Positions 32,063 through 40,882 of a stretch of DNA of 53,683 bases are shown in pieces; the first letter of the stretch is position 1, and each line of letters begins with the position of its first letter. Position numbers and translations under genes: made by a program. Source of the stretch: Rehaibacterium terrae (GTDB taxonomy: Bacteria > Pseudomonadota > Gammaproteobacteria > Xanthomonadales > Xanthomonadaceae); assembly GCF_014202935.1 (NCBI RefSeq), contig NZ_JACHHX010000020.1:1-53683 (forward strand), read 5' to 3'. The notes beneath the pieces were generated by a model. The model saw only the letters and a program-made list of their open reading frames with translations. It made no database searches and had not been told where the DNA came from.

Positions 32063-32404
32063 TCAGACGCTGCCCAGGCTCCGCGCCTGCGGCGTCCGGG
32101 CAAGGCGGCCGTGCGGGTCGTATTCGGGCTGGGCCTCGGCGCGGCCGAGCTGGCGCAGCGCCCAGTGCACCGCGCGGCGGCGGCGCGCCAGCAGGACGCC
32201 GTTGGCCCGGTTGAGCTCGCTCAGCGCGACGACCCGGTCGTGGTCGGCGACCGGCGGCGGCGCGGCTTCGAGCGCGCGCAGCGCGTCGAGCTTGGCCGCG
32301 TTGGCGCGGACCAGGCCGTCGACGTCGTGGTCGAGCAGGGCCCGGCGCTCGGCCTCGAGCGCCTCGGCCAGGTCGTCGAGGCGGCGGTCCGCCGTCGCGC
32401 TCAT
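32063..32404 (-). CDS. flgN: Flagellar export chaperone FlgN (hook-associated proteins)
   Basis: FlgN binds FlgK and FlgL and delivers them to the flagellar export gate. The 113-residue, mostly helical product begins RLDDLAEALEAERRALLDHD. It has the SELNRANGVLLARRRRAVHWAL helix that recalls FlgN C-termini. Its ATG overlaps the flgM stop (ATGA), the usual flgM-flgN arrangement, and this supports the assignment more than sequence alone. Confidence 0.85.
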   Translation of the reverse strand: MSATADRRLDDLAEALEAERRALLDHDVDGLVRANAAKLDALRALEAAPPPVADHDRVVALSELNRANGVLLARRRRAVHWALRQLGRAEAQPEYDPHGRLARTPQARSLGSV

Positions 32405-32709
32405 CGCGACAGTTCCCGCTCCAGTGCGGCCAGGCGGCTGGCGATTTCCTGCGGATCGATGCGGTAGCTGCCCGAATCCAGCAAGTGCTTCACCGCGGCG
32501 ACCTTGGCCAGGTCCATCGCCGGGCCCGTCGACAGGTTCTGCTCGATGGCGCGCAGGCTGGCGGTCTCGCCGGTCAGGCGGACCCGATCGGCGGCCTCGG
32601 GCGCGGCGACGGGCTTGCCGCGCTCGCCGCCGGCGCGGTCGATGCGCGGCGGCGTGGAGGAGGCCACCCGCGGCGCGCCGGGGACCGGTCCGTCGATTTT
32701 GCTGCTCAT
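32401..32709 (-). CDS. flgM: Anti-sigma-28 factor FlgM
   Basis: FlgM holds FliA (sigma-28) inactive until the hook is complete and FlgM is exported. The 102-residue product has a disordered Pro/Arg-rich N-half. The C-terminal sigma-binding part is typical: VAAVKHLLDSGSYRIDPQEIASRL. AGGAAG-type spacing (GAGAGGAAGCC) supports the ATG at 32709. A sigma-28 promoter sits directly upstream, giving the known feedback loop. Confidence 0.92.
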   Translation of the reverse strand: MSSKIDGPVPGAPRVASSTPPRIDRAGGERGKPVAAPEAADRVRLTGETASLRAIEQNLSTGPAMDLAKVAAVKHLLDSGSYRIDPQEIASRLAALERELSR

Positions 32710-32740
32710 GGTGGCTTCCTCTCAGAGGTCTCTGGCCGGG

Positions 32741-32767
32741 GTATCGGCCGGCGGACGGCGATCTTTA
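32741..32767 (-). promoter_or_regulatory. Sigma-28 (FliA) promoter of flgM
   Basis: Minus strand: TAAAGATC (32760-32767), 11 bp, GCCGATAC (32741-32748), against the consensus TAAAGTTT-N11-GCCGATAA. It lies between flgA and flgM, 32 bp before the flgM start codon. Confidence 0.85.
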
Positions 32768-32789
32768 GCAGGATGTGTCCGGCGGGCGT

Positions 32790-33446
32790 TCATCGCAGCA
32801 CCTCGACCTCGCCGTTCTCGCGGACGATGCCCTGGACGATGCGGCGCGAGGCCAGGTTCTCCACGCTCAGCCGCTCATCGGCCCCGGCCTCGCCGAGGGC
32901 GCGCCCGGCGGCGCGGACTTCCACGGCGCCATGGCGCGAGACCAAGGTTACCGCATCGCCCCGGCGCACGCTGCGCGGCGAGACCAGGTCCTGGGCGGTG
33001 AGCGGGCTGCCGGCGCCCAGCGCCCGCCGCGTCACCCGCCCGGCGAGCTGGCCGGGGTCGGTCAGCGCCCCGGCGCCGAGCCGGGCGACGTCGCGCAGCT
33101 CCACCGCATACATGTCCTCGCGCAGCGGCTCGCCGGCGGCGACCGGGCGGGTCAGCACCAGCACCGGCCGACTGCGCTGCACCCGCACCGGCACGTACAG
33201 CCGCCAGCCGGCGGCGGCGCAGCCGACTTCGACGATGCCGTTGCCGCCGCTCCTGGCCTCCAGCGGCTGCGGGCAGGCGGGCAGGCGCAGGGCGGCGTCG
33301 ACGGCGGCCTCGGCCTCTACGCCCGGCGCGCCCAGGTCGGGCACGGTCCGCAGCGCGGCATCGCGGATCGAATCCACCGGCTGGAAGCCGCTGGCGGCGA
33401 CGGCCAGCGGCAGCGAAAGCAGAAGGAGCGGGAGCAGCGGTTTCAC
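32790..33446 (-). CDS. flgA: P-ring assembly chaperone FlgA
   Basis: FlgA is a periplasmic chaperone for FlgI P-ring assembly. The 218-residue product has a signal peptide (MKPLLPLLLLSLPLAVAAS). The SAF-type C-terminal half is clear: VLTRPVAAGEPLREDM, LTDPGQLAGRVTRRALGAGSPL and VSRHGAVEVRAAGRAL. The start is a GTG at 33446 with GGAAG seven bases upstream; a longer open frame upstream crosses intergenic repeats and is rejected. It runs opposite to cheV. Confidence 0.9.
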   Translation of the reverse strand: MKPLLPLLLLSLPLAVAASGFQPVDSIRDAALRTVPDLGAPGVEAEAAVDAALRLPACPQPLEARSGGNGIVEVGCAAAGWRLYVPVRVQRSRPVLVLTRPVAAGEPLREDMYAVELRDVARLGAGALTDPGQLAGRVTRRALGAGSPLTAQDLVSPRSVRRGDAVTLVSRHGAVEVRAAGRALGEAGADERLSVENLASRRIVQGIVRENGEVEVLR

Positions 33447-33495
33447 GGCGCGTCTTCCGGAATGGGACGCGACAGGCGTGCAAGTGGCGTGCCGG

Positions 33496-33643
33496 GGAAG
33501 CCGGGGCCCGGGACTCGGGACGCGGGACCGGGGACCCGGGAAGAGCGTTGGGATGGCGCGGCAAGGGCGACGCTTTATGCTTTTCCCCGGTCCCCGGTCC
33601 CCGGTCCCCGGTCCCCGGTCCCGGCTCAAGTTCCCCCCGCCCC
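33496..33643. repeat. Heptamer tandem repeats and inverted repeat between flgA and cheV
   Basis: CCCCGGT is repeated five times without error at 33585-33619, with a partial sixth. GGACCGGGGACC at 33525-33536 is the exact reverse complement of 33589-33600. Both lie in the divergent flgA/cheV promoter region. Confidence 0.85.
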
Positions 33644-33659
33644 GGCCGATCACCGGGGC

Positions 33660-34595
33660 ATGTCGCAGGACCTGCTCAACCGGATCGACCAGCGCACCCG
33701 TCTCGCCGGCCACAACCGGCTGGCGCTGCTGCTGTTCCGGCTCGGCGGCCGCCAGCTTTTTGGCGTCAACGTGTTCAAGGTGCAGGAGGTGCTCAAGCGC
33801 CCCGGCCTGTTCCACGTGCCGCATGCGCCGGCGCAGGTGCTGGGTGCGGCCGACGTGCGCGGACGCACCGTGCCGGTGATCGATCTGGGCGCGGCCATCG
33901 GCCACCCGGAATCCTCGATCGAACGCGCCGCCTACATGGTGGTGACCGAGTTCAACCGTTCGGTGCAGGGCTTCCTGGTGAGCGCGGTGGAGCGCATCGT
34001 CAACATCGCGGTGGAGGACATCCGGCCGCCGCCGGAACTGGCCGGCGAGAGCGCCCATCTGACCGCGGTGACCCGCTACCAGGGCGAGATGATCCAGATC
34101 CTGGACGTGGAGAAGGTGCTGGCCGACCTGGTCGAGATGCCGCAGGAGATTTCGCGCCGGCTGAGCGTCCCGCCCGGCCTGCTCGGTGCGCGTGTGCTGG
34201 TGGTGGACGACTCGCGGGTGGCGCGCAGCCAGATCCAGCGCGTGCTCGAGCAGCTCGGCCTGACCCCGGTGCTGCTGCCGGACGGCCGGCAGGCGCTGGA
34301 CCACCTCAAGGGCCTGATCGCCCAGGGCAAGGTGCCCTCCGAGCACTACGTCATGGTCATTTCCGACATCGAGATGCCGGCGATGGACGGCTACACCCTG
34401 ACGACGGAAATCCGGCGCGACGCCCGCCTGGCGGACCTGTACGTGCTGCTGCACACCTCGCTGTCGGGCATCTTCAACAACGCCATGGTCGAGCGCGTCG
34501 GCGCCAACTGCTTCGTCGCCAAGTACAGCCCGGACGACCTCGCCGAGCGTGTCGTGGCGCGGCTGGCCGCGGTCGCCGACCGGCTCGCCGTCTAG
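33660..34595 (+). CDS. cheV: Chemotaxis coupling protein CheV
   Basis: CheV joins a CheW-like domain (1-165, FRLGGRQLFGVNVFKVQEVL, GAADVRGRTVPVIDLGAAIG) to a receiver (175-305, ARVLVVDDSRVARSQIQRVL, VMVISDIEMPAMDGYTL). It couples receptors to CheA and is tuned by phosphorylation at the Asp in ISDIEMP. The 311-residue length is normal. Its place just before flgB is common in gamma-proteobacterial flagellar clusters. The ATG (33660) lies close to the heptamer repeat tract. Confidence 0.93.
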   Translation: MSQDLLNRIDQRTRLAGHNRLALLLFRLGGRQLFGVNVFKVQEVLKRPGLFHVPHAPAQVLGAADVRGRTVPVIDLGAAIGHPESSIERAAYMVVTEFNRSVQGFLVSAVERIVNIAVEDIRPPPELAGESAHLTAVTRYQGEMIQILDVEKVLADLVEMPQEISRRLSVPPGLLGARVLVVDDSRVARSQIQRVLEQLGLTPVLLPDGRQALDHLKGLIAQGKVPSEHYVMVISDIEMPAMDGYTLTTEIRRDARLADLYVLLHTSLSGIFNNAMVERVGANCFVAKYSPDDLAERVVARLAAVADRLAV

Positions 34596-34644
34596 CCGGA
34601 CATCGCGCCGGTCCGGGCCCGTCCGGACCCTGGCACGGGCGGTC

Positions 34645-34659
34645 TGGCACAGGGTTTGC
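34645..34659 (+). promoter_or_regulatory. Sigma-54 promoter of the flgB operon
   Basis: TGGCAC (34645-34650), 5 bp, TTGC (34656-34659) matches the -24/-12 consensus exactly, 38 bp before flgB. rpoN and its activator fleQ are in the same window. Confidence 0.9.
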
Positions 34660-34697
34660 CTCGTTGACGGCGACAAGCCGTCGACCAGGAGCCCGCC

Positions 34698-35096
34698 ATG
34701 TCGGACGCCGCCAAAACCCTGTTCGGAGTGCACGCCGCCGCCCTCGGGCTGCGCGCCGAGCGCCTGAACCTGATCTCGGCCAACCTCGCCAACGCCGACA
34801 CGCCCGGCTACAAGGCGCAGGACCTGGACTTCGCCAGCGCCCTGCGGGCGGCCACCGGCCAGGGCGGACCCCTCACGCTCAAGGTCACCGCCAAGGCTCA
34901 TGTCGGCGGCGCGCCGGCGGCGAGCGCGTCGGCGCGCGTGTTCCGCACCCCGAGCCAGCCCAGCCTGGACGGCAACACCGTCGATGCGCAGATGGAGCAT
35001 GCCGCCTTCGCCCGCGCCGCGCTCGAATACCGCGCCTCGCTGAGTTTCTTCGATTCGCGCGTGCGCTCCCTGCTCACCGCCATCACCGGACAGTGA
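34698..35096 (+). CDS. flgB: Flagellar proximal rod protein FlgB
   Basis: FlgB forms the base of the rod. The 132-residue product has the N-terminal AALGLRAERLNLISANLANADTPGYK motif of axial proteins. The conserved C-terminal helix is EYRASLSFFDSRVRSLLTAITGQ. AGGAG precedes the ATG. It is the first gene after the sigma-54 promoter and starts a run of closely spaced rod and hook genes. Confidence 0.94.
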   Translation: MSDAAKTLFGVHAAALGLRAERLNLISANLANADTPGYKAQDLDFASALRAATGQGGPLTLKVTAKAHVGGAPAASASARVFRTPSQPSLDGNTVDAQMEHAAFARAALEYRASLSFFDSRVRSLLTAITGQ

Positions 35097-35098
35097 CC

Positions 35099-35509
35099 AT
35101 GGCCAACCTGCCCATCTTCGACGTGGCCGGCTCCGCGATGCAGGCGCAGTCGACCCGGCTGAGCACCATCGCCAGCAATCTCGCCAACGCCGAGAGCGTC
35201 AGCGGCGACCCGAACGCGGTCTACAAGCCGCGCGAGCCGGTGTTCGCCACCTTCCAGGTCGGCACCGACCCGGCGCTGCTGGGCGTGCAGGTCGCCGGCG
35301 TGGTCGAGTCGCAGGCCGCACCGGTCAAGCGCTACGAGCCCGGCCACCCGCAGGCCGACGCCGATGGCTACGTGTACGCGCCGGACATCGACCCGGTGGC
35401 GCAGATGGTCAACCTGATCTCCGCCTCGCGCAGCTACCAGGCCAGCGTGGAGATGCTCAACACCGCCAAGGATCTGGCACTGGCCACGCTCAACCTTTCC
35501 TCCCGCTGA
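35099..35509 (+). CDS. flgC: Flagellar proximal rod protein FlgC
   Basis: FlgC is a rod subunit. The 136-residue product opens FDVAGSAMQAQSTRLSTIASNLANAES and ends with MVNLISASRSYQASVEMLNTAK, both typical. YKPREPVFATF is also family wording. It starts 2 bp after the flgB stop. Confidence 0.94.
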   Translation: MANLPIFDVAGSAMQAQSTRLSTIASNLANAESVSGDPNAVYKPREPVFATFQVGTDPALLGVQVAGVVESQAAPVKRYEPGHPQADADGYVYAPDIDPVAQMVNLISASRSYQASVEMLNTAKDLALATLNLSSR

Positions 35510-35522
35510 GGGCTGACCCGCG

Positions 35523-36185
35523 ATGCTCAACGTCAACAGCCACAACCCCTGGGCCGACCTCGGTCTGGCCGCACCGCCGCCGCCACAGGCGGCGAAGAAG
35601 GAGCTCGACCAGGCCGCCTTCCTGCGCCTGATGACCGAGCAGCTGAAGAACCAGGACCCGCTCAAGCCGCTCGGCAGCCAGGAGTTCCTCGCCCAGTTGG
35701 CGCAGTTCTCCACGGTGCAGGGCATCCACTCGCTCAACAGCACCTTCCAGGGGCTGGCCGCGGCGATGATGGACACCCAGGCGCTCGATGCCGTCTCGCT
35801 GGTCGGCCACGACGCGATGGTGGTGGCCGAGCGCTTCGGCTACACCGGCGGCGGCATCGAGGGCGAGATCGGCGCGCCGATGGCCGGCCGCATCACCTAC
35901 GAGATCAGCAACGCCGCCGGCGAGGTCGTGCACCGCGGCGCGCTCGATGCGAACCGGCCCGGCTATGTCCCGTTCGCCTGGGACGGTCTGGACGCCGAGG
36001 GCAAGCCGTTCCCGCCCGGCGAGTACCGGATCGCCGCCCGCGTCAGTGCGGGCGACAGGACCGAGGCCGCCGTGCCCTCGATCAAGGCGCGTGTCGACAG
36101 CGTCTCGCTGACCTCGCAGGGCATCGTCCTCAACCTCTCGGGTCTGGGCGCCGCGCCGTTGTCCGCGGTACGCCGGATCGGTTAA
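35523..36185 (+). CDS. flgD: Flagellar hook cap protein FlgD
   Basis: FlgD caps the growing hook and is replaced by FlgK. The 220-residue product has the family N-terminus FLRLMTEQLKNQDPLKPLGSQEFLAQLAQFSTVQGI. A FlgD Ig/Tudor-like C-terminal part follows (ITYEISNAAGEVVHRG, GLDAEGKPFPPGEYRI). Confidence 0.94.
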   Translation: MLNVNSHNPWADLGLAAPPPPQAAKKELDQAAFLRLMTEQLKNQDPLKPLGSQEFLAQLAQFSTVQGIHSLNSTFQGLAAAMMDTQALDAVSLVGHDAMVVAERFGYTGGGIEGEIGAPMAGRITYEISNAAGEVVHRGALDANRPGYVPFAWDGLDAEGKPFPPGEYRIAARVSAGDRTEAAVPSIKARVDSVSLTSQGIVLNLSGLGAAPLSAVRRIG

Positions 36186-36200
36186 CCCAAGGAGTCCGTC

Positions 36201-37421
36201 ATGAGCTTCCGCACCGCCCTGAGCGGCATCAACGCCGCCACCGCCGACCTCAACGTCACCTCGCACAACATCGCCAACGTCAACACGCCCGGCTTCAAGG
36301 GCTCGCGCACCGATTTCGCCGAGGTGTTCTCGGTGTCGCCGTTCGGCCTGTCGCGCAACGCCACCGGCTCGGGCGTGCGTGTGGCCTCGGTGTCGCAGCA
36401 GTTCATCCAGGGCAACATCGAGTTCACCAACAACAACCTCGACCTGGCGATCTCCGGGCAGGGTTTCTTCACCGTGTCGGACAAGGGCATGCTGGCCTAT
36501 ACCCGCGCCGGCAACTTCGCGCCCGACCGCAACGGCTTCGTCATGAACCCGGCCGGCCAGCGCCTGCAGGTGTTCCCGCCGATTCCAGGCACCAACACGT
36601 TCGACACCGGCCGCATGGTCGATCTGCGCCTGTCGATCACCGAGAGCGCGCCGACCGCCACCACCAGCGTCGGCATCGGCGCCAACCTGCCGGCCAGGGC
36701 CGAGCCGCCGGTGGTCGCGCCGTTCGATCCGGGCGACCCCAAGAGCTACAACCACACCACCTCGCTGACCATCTATGACTCGCTCGGCGTGGCGCACGTG
36801 GCGACGATGTACTTCGTCAAGACCGCCAACGCCAACGAATGGGAGATGTACACCAGCATCGACGGCACCGCGGTCGGCGGCGCACAGACCCTTCAGTACT
36901 CGGAGACCGGCACCCTGGTCGTGCCGGCCTCCGGCAGCATCACCCTGCCTGCGCACACGCCGGGCACCGGCGCCGCCGACCTCACCCTGACCCTGGAGAT
37001 CGGCGATTCGACCCAGTACGGCGAGCGCTTCGCGGTCAACGAGCTGCGCCAGAACGGCGCCGCCTCCGGCCGCCTGACCGGCATCGAGGTCTCGGCCGAG
37101 GGCGTGGTCACCGCGCGCTACACCAACGGCCAGTCGATCCCGCTCGGTCAGGTCGCGCTGACCAGCTTCACCAATCCGCAGGGCCTGCAGAAGCTCGGCG
37201 ACAACGCCTGGGGCGAGACCTTCGCCTCCGGCCAGCCGATCCGCGGCAACGCCGGCACGTCCTCGTTCGGCCTGATCGAGTCGGGCGCACTGGAGGGCTC
37301 CAACGTCGACCTCACCGAGCAGCTGGTCAACATGATCACCGCGCAGCGCAACTTCCAGGCCAACGCGCAGACCATCAGCGTCAACGACCAGGTCACCCAG
37401 ACCGTTCTCAACATCCGCTGA
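36201..37421 (+). CDS. flgE: Flagellar hook protein FlgE
   Basis: FlgE forms the hook. The 406-residue product has MSFRTALSGINAATADLNVT and the HNIANVNTPGFKGSRTDFAE motif. LDLAISGQGFFTVSD and the C-terminal LVNMITAQRNFQANAQTI are also present. AAGGAG precedes the ATG. Length is near the usual 400. Confidence 0.95.
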   Translation: MSFRTALSGINAATADLNVTSHNIANVNTPGFKGSRTDFAEVFSVSPFGLSRNATGSGVRVASVSQQFIQGNIEFTNNNLDLAISGQGFFTVSDKGMLAYTRAGNFAPDRNGFVMNPAGQRLQVFPPIPGTNTFDTGRMVDLRLSITESAPTATTSVGIGANLPARAEPPVVAPFDPGDPKSYNHTTSLTIYDSLGVAHVATMYFVKTANANEWEMYTSIDGTAVGGAQTLQYSETGTLVVPASGSITLPAHTPGTGAADLTLTLEIGDSTQYGERFAVNELRQNGAASGRLTGIEVSAEGVVTARYTNGQSIPLGQVALTSFTNPQGLQKLGDNAWGETFASGQPIRGNAGTSSFGLIESGALEGSNVDLTEQLVNMITAQRNFQANAQTISVNDQVTQTVLNIR

Positions 37422-37438
37422 CCGGGAGCGCCCGAGCC

Positions 37439-38179
37439 ATGGACAAGAGCCTCTACGTCGCCATGAGCGGCGCCAGCGCCAGCCTGCGGGCGCAGGCGAC
37501 GGTGGCGCACAACCTGGCCAACGCCAACACCGTCGGCTTCAAGGCGGCGCACGTGGCGACCGAGGCCTTCCGCATCCCCGGCGAGGGCCTGCCCTCGCGG
37601 GTGGCGGCGGTGCCGGCGCAGGCCGGCTTCGACGCCCGCGCCGGGGCAGTGATGACCACCGGCGGCGCGCTCGACGTGGCGCTGCACGAGAACGTCTGGC
37701 TGGCGGTGCAGGACCGCGCCGGCGGTGTGGCCTACACCCGCGCCGGCGAGCTGCGGCTGTCGCCGAACGGCATGCTCACCACCGTGCACGGGCATCCGGT
37801 GCTGGGCGAGAACGGCCCGATCACGGTGCCGCCGCACGAGCGGCTCACCATCGGCAACGACGGCACGCTCTCGATCCAGCCGCAGGGACAGGGCGCCGAC
37901 ACCCTGGCGGTGATCGGCCGCATGCAGCTGGTGCGCGCCGAGGCGCCGAACGCGCTGGTGCGTGGCGAGGACGGCCTGATGCGCGCCGCCGGCGAGCCGC
38001 TGCCGCCGGCGGCCGGCAGCGCGCTCACCCCGGGCGCGCTGGAGGGCAGCAACGTGGACACCGCCGGGATGCTGGTGCAGATGATCCAGCTGTCCCGGCA
38101 GTTCGAGATGCAGGTCAAGCTGCTCAAGGCCGGCGAAGACAACGCCCGCGCCTCCACCAGCCTGATGCGGATGGGCTGA
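37439..38179 (+). CDS. flgF: Flagellar proximal rod protein FlgF
   Basis: FlgF is a rod subunit of 246 residues: MDKSLYVAMSGASASLRAQ, HNLANANTVGFKA, and a C-terminal MLVQMIQLSRQFEMQVKLLK. It has the characteristic MSGA in place of FlgG's RTGM. It is separated from flgG by 82 bp that contain a new sigma-54 promoter. Confidence 0.93.
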   Translation: MDKSLYVAMSGASASLRAQATVAHNLANANTVGFKAAHVATEAFRIPGEGLPSRVAAVPAQAGFDARAGAVMTTGGALDVALHENVWLAVQDRAGGVAYTRAGELRLSPNGMLTTVHGHPVLGENGPITVPPHERLTIGNDGTLSIQPQGQGADTLAVIGRMQLVRAEAPNALVRGEDGLMRAAGEPLPPAAGSALTPGALEGSNVDTAGMLVQMIQLSRQFEMQVKLLKAGEDNARASTSLMRMG

Positions 38180-38187
38180 CGGCGTCG

Positions 38188-38202
38188 TGGCACGGCGATT
38201 GC
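38188..38202 (+). promoter_or_regulatory. Sigma-54 promoter of flgG
   Basis: TGGCAC (38188-38193), 5 bp, TTGC (38199-38202), followed by A, is a perfect -24/-12 element. It is 59 bp before flgG and splits the rod/hook genes into two transcription units. Confidence 0.9.
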
Positions 38203-38261
38203 AAACCTCCTCCTGAGCGCGGCGGAAACCCGCCGCCCCGTACCAGCCCGGAGCAGAACCG

Positions 38262-39047
38262 ATGAACAAGGCCCTGTGGATCGCACGCACCGGCATGGAC
38301 GCGCAGCAGACGCGGATGTCGGTGATCTCCAACAACCTGGCCAACGTCAACACCACCGCGTTCAAGCGCGGCCGCGCCAGCTTCGAGGACCTGCTGTACC
38401 AGGTCGAACGCCAGCCCGGCGGCGCCAGTTCGCAGCAGACGCAACTGCCGTCCGGCCTGGCCACCGGCACCGGCGTGCGCGTGGTCTCCACCGCCAAGTT
38501 CTTCGAGCAGGGCAACCTGCAGCAGACCGGCAACGCACTCGATGTCGCCATCAACGGTCGCGGCTTCTTCGAGATCGTCATGCCCGACGGCAGCCCGGCG
38601 TACACGCGCGACGGCAGCTTCCAGATCAATGCCCAGGGCGAGCTGGTCACCAACAACGGCTACCGCGTGCAGCCGGGTATCCAGATCCCCGAGGGCGCGC
38701 AGAGCATCTCGATCGGCACCGACGGCGTGGTCACCGTGCAGATGGCCGGCGAGGCGCAGCCGGTGCAGGTCGGCACGCTCACGCTGACCGACTTCCTCAA
38801 CCCCGCCGGCCTGCAGCCCAGGGGCGAGAACCTGTACATCGAAACCGCCGCCAGCGGCCCGGCGCAGACCGGCACGCCCGGCCTGGCCGGCGTCGGCACG
38901 CTCGCCCAAGGCGCGCTGGAAGGCTCCAACGTCAACGTGGTCGAGGAGCTGGTGTCGATGATCGAGACCCAGCGTGCCTACGAGATGAGCGCCAAGGCGA
39001 TCTCGGCCACCGACCAGATGCTCGCCTACCTCAACAACCAGGTCTGA
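38262..39047 (+). CDS. flgG: Flagellar distal rod protein FlgG
   Basis: FlgG forms the distal rod. The 261 residues begin [20 protein letters not shown] and [38 protein letters not shown] and [18 protein letters not shown] complete the pattern. Length is exactly typical. GGAG precedes the ATG. Confidence 0.96.
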   Translation: MNKALWIARTGMDAQQTRMSVISNNLANVNTTAFKRGRASFEDLLYQVERQPGGASSQQTQLPSGLATGTGVRVVSTAKFFEQGNLQQTGNALDVAINGRGFFEIVMPDGSPAYTRDGSFQINAQGELVTNNGYRVQPGIQIPEGAQSISIGTDGVVTVQMAGEAQPVQVGTLTLTDFLNPAGLQPRGENLYIETAASGPAQTGTPGLAGVGTLAQGALEGSNVNVVEELVSMIETQRAYEMSAKAISATDQMLAYLNNQV

Positions 39048-39055
39048 GGTCCGCC

Positions 39056-39730
39056 ATGATGCGCCTGCTCGCTCCCGCCCTCGCCGCCCTGCTTGCCGCC
39101 GGTTGCGCCGGTGGCGGCGCTGTCCGCGACAGCGCCTGGGCGCCGGTCACGCCGGCCGCCTACGCGATGCCGGCCGCCCCCACCGAGGGCGCGATCTACC
39201 GCGCCGGCGGCGGCCTGTCGCTGTTCCAGGACACCAAGGCGCGCCAGCCCGGCGACCTGCTGACCATCCTGCTGGTCGAGCGCACCCAGGCCAGCACCAG
39301 CGCCAGCACGGCGGTGAAGAAGGACTCCAGCGCCAGCATCTCGGCGCCGTCGCTGTTCGGCGCCCCGCTCACCGCCAACGGCCGCAATCTGCTCGAGGCC
39401 GACGTCGCCGGCGGCCGCAGCTTCAACGGCAAGGGCGACAGCGCGCAGAGCAACCGCCTCGACGGCAGCCTGACCGTGACCGTGGTCGAACGCCTGCCAA
39501 ACGGCAACCTGGTCGTGCGCGGCGAGAAGCACCTGCGGCTGAACCAGAGCAACGAGGTGATCCAGCTCCAGGGCATCGTCCGCGCGGCCGACATCAATCC
39601 CGACAACAGCGTCCTGTCCAGCCGGGTGGCCGATGCGCGCATCGTCTACGGCGGTCGCGGCCCGGTCGCGCAGTCGAACGTGATGGGCTGGCTGAGCCGC
39701 TTCTTCAATTCGGGGGCGATGCCGCTGTGA
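39056..39730 (+). CDS. flgH: Flagellar L-ring lipoprotein FlgH
   Basis: FlgH builds the outer-membrane L-ring. The 224-residue product has a lipobox (LLAAGCAGG, Cys17). Family blocks include [41 protein letters not shown] and [24 protein letters not shown] spacing favours the first of two adjacent ATGs. It overlaps flgI by four bases. Confidence 0.95.
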   Translation: MMRLLAPALAALLAAGCAGGGAVRDSAWAPVTPAAYAMPAAPTEGAIYRAGGGLSLFQDTKARQPGDLLTILLVERTQASTSASTAVKKDSSASISAPSLFGAPLTANGRNLLEADVAGGRSFNGKGDSAQSNRLDGSLTVTVVERLPNGNLVVRGEKHLRLNQSNEVIQLQGIVRAADINPDNSVLSSRVADARIVYGGRGPVAQSNVMGWLSRFFNSGAMPL

Positions 39731-40875
39731 GCGCTGCGGGAACGGGAAATCGGCAACCGGCAATCGGCGCGCTCGCGGCGGCGCTCGCCGCAGGGTTCGC
39801 GGTCCTGGCACTGCTCTTCGCGCCGCCGGCCGGCGCCGAGCGCATCAAGGACCTGGCCTCGGTGGCCGGCGTGCGTGGCAACCCGCTGGTCGGCTACGGC
39901 CTGGTGGTGGGCCTGGACGGCACCGGCGACCAGACCTCGCAGGCGCCGTTCACGGTGCAGAGCCTGCGCACCATGCTGTCCGAGCTGGGCGTGACCATTC
40001 CGCCCGGGGTCAACCCGCAGCTCAAGAACGTCGCCGCGGTCGCCGTCCACGCCGAACTGCCGCCGTTCGCCAAGCCCGGCCAGACCATCGACGTGACCGT
40101 GTCCTCGATCGGCAACGCCGGCAGCCTGCGCGGCGGCAGCCTGCTGATGACGCCGCTGCGCGGTGCCGACGGCGAGGTGTACGCGATCGCCCAGGGCAAC
40201 CTGGTGGTCGGCGGCTTCGGCGCGTCCGGCCGCGACGGCTCGCGGATCTCGGTCAACGTGCCCAGCACCGGCCGCATCCCCAACGGCGCCATCGTCGAAC
40301 GCGCGCTGCCTGGCAGCTTCGCCGGCGACGGCGAGCTGCTGCTCAACCTGCACCAGGCCGACTTCACCACCGCCGCGCGGCTGGTGTCGGTGCTGGAGAA
40401 CGCCTTCGGCGAGGGCATCGCGCGCGCCATCGACGCGGTCACCGTGGCAGTGCGTGCGCCGAGCGAGCCGGGGGCGCGGATCAATTTCATGGCGCGGCTG
40501 GAGAATCTCGAGGTGCGGCCCGGCGAGGGTCCGGCCAAGGTGGTCATCAACTCGCGCACCGGCACCGTGGTGATGGGCGGCAACGTGCGCGTGCTGCCGG
40601 CCGCGGTAGCGCACAGTTCGCTCACCGTGACCATCGCCGAGAGCGTCTCGGTCAGCCAGCCGGCGCCGTTCGGTCGCGGCGAGACGGTCGCGGTGCCGGA
40701 GTCGGCGGTCGAGGCCACCGCCGAGGGCAGCCGCATGTTCATCCTGGGCGGCGCCTCGCTGGAGGAGGTCGTGCGCGCGGTCAACGAGATCGGCGCCGCG
40801 CCCGGCGACCTGGTGGCGATCCTGGAAGCGCTCAAGCGCGCCGGCGCCCTGCGCGCCGAGCTGGAGGTGATCTGA
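39727..40875 (+). CDS. flgI: Flagellar P-ring protein FlgI
   Basis: FlgI forms the periplasmic P-ring around the rod. The 382-residue product carries a signal peptide ending [20 protein letters not shown]. It continues [17 protein letters not shown] and [16 protein letters not shown]. The start is a GTG (39727) overlapping the flgH stop. The first codons read through an AACGGGAAATCGGCAACCGG repeat-like stretch, so the extreme N-terminus is the least certain part. Confidence 0.94.
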   Translation: MSAAGTGNRQPAIGALAAALAAGFAVLALLFAPPAGAERIKDLASVAGVRGNPLVGYGLVVGLDGTGDQTSQAPFTVQSLRTMLSELGVTIPPGVNPQLKNVAAVAVHAELPPFAKPGQTIDVTVSSIGNAGSLRGGSLLMTPLRGADGEVYAIAQGNLVVGGFGASGRDGSRISVNVPSTGRIPNGAIVERALPGSFAGDGELLLNLHQADFTTAARLVSVLENAFGEGIARAIDAVTVAVRAPSEPGARINFMARLENLEVRPGEGPAKVVINSRTGTVVMGGNVRVLPAAVAHSSLTVTIAESVSVSQPAPFGRGETVAVPESAVEATAEGSRMFILGGASLEEVVRAVNEIGAAPGDLVAILEALKRAGALRAELEVI

Positions 40876-40882
40876 GGCCGTC

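Noticed and set aside
33447-35000. Longer flgA start reading through the repeat tract
   Set aside because: The signal peptide begins at the GTG at 33446; upstream residues are translated CCCGG repeats and antisense cheV.
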